The notes under the pieces were generated by a model that saw only the letters and a program-made list of their open reading frames with translations, was not told the origin of the DNA and did not search any database. The position numbers and the translations under genes are program-made. Shown one piece after another: positions 62,901 to 64,000 of a DNA stretch of 64,000 nt. The stretch is from Puia dinghuensis (GTDB lineage: Bacteria > Bacteroidota > Bacteroidia > Chitinophagales > Chitinophagaceae): assembly GCF_014642875.1 (NCBI RefSeq), contig NZ_BMJC01000005.1, positions 310,001-374,000 on the forward strand, given 5' to 3'. Positions within the stretch are counted from its first letter, which is position 1. Each line of letters opens with the position of its first letter.

Positions 62901-64000
<1,100 letters not shown>

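Overview
The window reads as chromosomal DNA of a Bacteroidota member, most likely a GC-rich Chitinophagaceae relative. The support is: two secreted proteins with type IX secretion (T9SS) sorting domains (one type B, one type A), promoter-like TAnnTTTG boxes, frequent TTG/GTG starts, a Bacteroidota-style thi operon, and codons ending strongly in C. No rRNA, tRNA, insertion sequence, CRISPR array or phage gene was seen.

Layout. 1-6.4 kb (minus): two paralogous T9SS surface proteins (the first cut by the window edge) behind recG. 6.5-11.9 kb: a UbiA-type phosphoribosyl-lipid synthase, an SDR reductase and a HAD phosphatase that look like part of a polyprenyl-phosphoryl-pentose pathway, followed by a GT4, a GT-C enzyme and a DUF707 protein. 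12.0-17.4 kb (minus): a 1.8-thousand-residue RCC1/PKD-repeat protein. 17.8-29.4 kb: an exopolysaccharide locus (flippase, GT14, MBOAT acyltransferase with an SGNH-like partner, three other glycosyltransferases, a Wzz/BY-kinase-like protein and a half-size TolC-like protein). 29.4-31.7 kb: a GMC dehydrogenase with its small Tat-type subunit. 31.7-40.9 kb: Wzy/WaaL-like polymerase or ligase, two GT-C proteins, a second flippase and three Cupin_8/JmjC-like proteins. 41.1-51.9 kb: a two-gene hybrid NRPS-PKS assembly line. 51.9-58.4 kb (minus): sugar-phosphate transferase, GT2, asparagine synthase-like enzyme, GT4 and methyltransferase, with a CheY-like regulator upstream. 58.8-64 kb (minus): PhyH-type oxygenase and thiH-thiG-thiE-thiD-tenI/thiE-like-thiC (thiC cut by the edge).

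How the parts fit. Most of 6.5-58 kb concerns building, acylating, exporting and attaching cell-surface glycans. Embedded in it is a compact assembly line, A-PCP-KS-AT-ACP-aminotransferase followed by C-A-PCP-thioesterase. All core catalytic residues I could check are present. By co-linearity it would extend one amino acid (specificity code proline-like) with malonate, convert the beta-ketone to a beta-amine, couple a second amino acid (code glycine-like) and release the product. With four putative non-haem iron oxygenases nearby, this is the best candidate for an undescribed system in the window. The product, the oxygenase substrates and any link to the glycans are inference.
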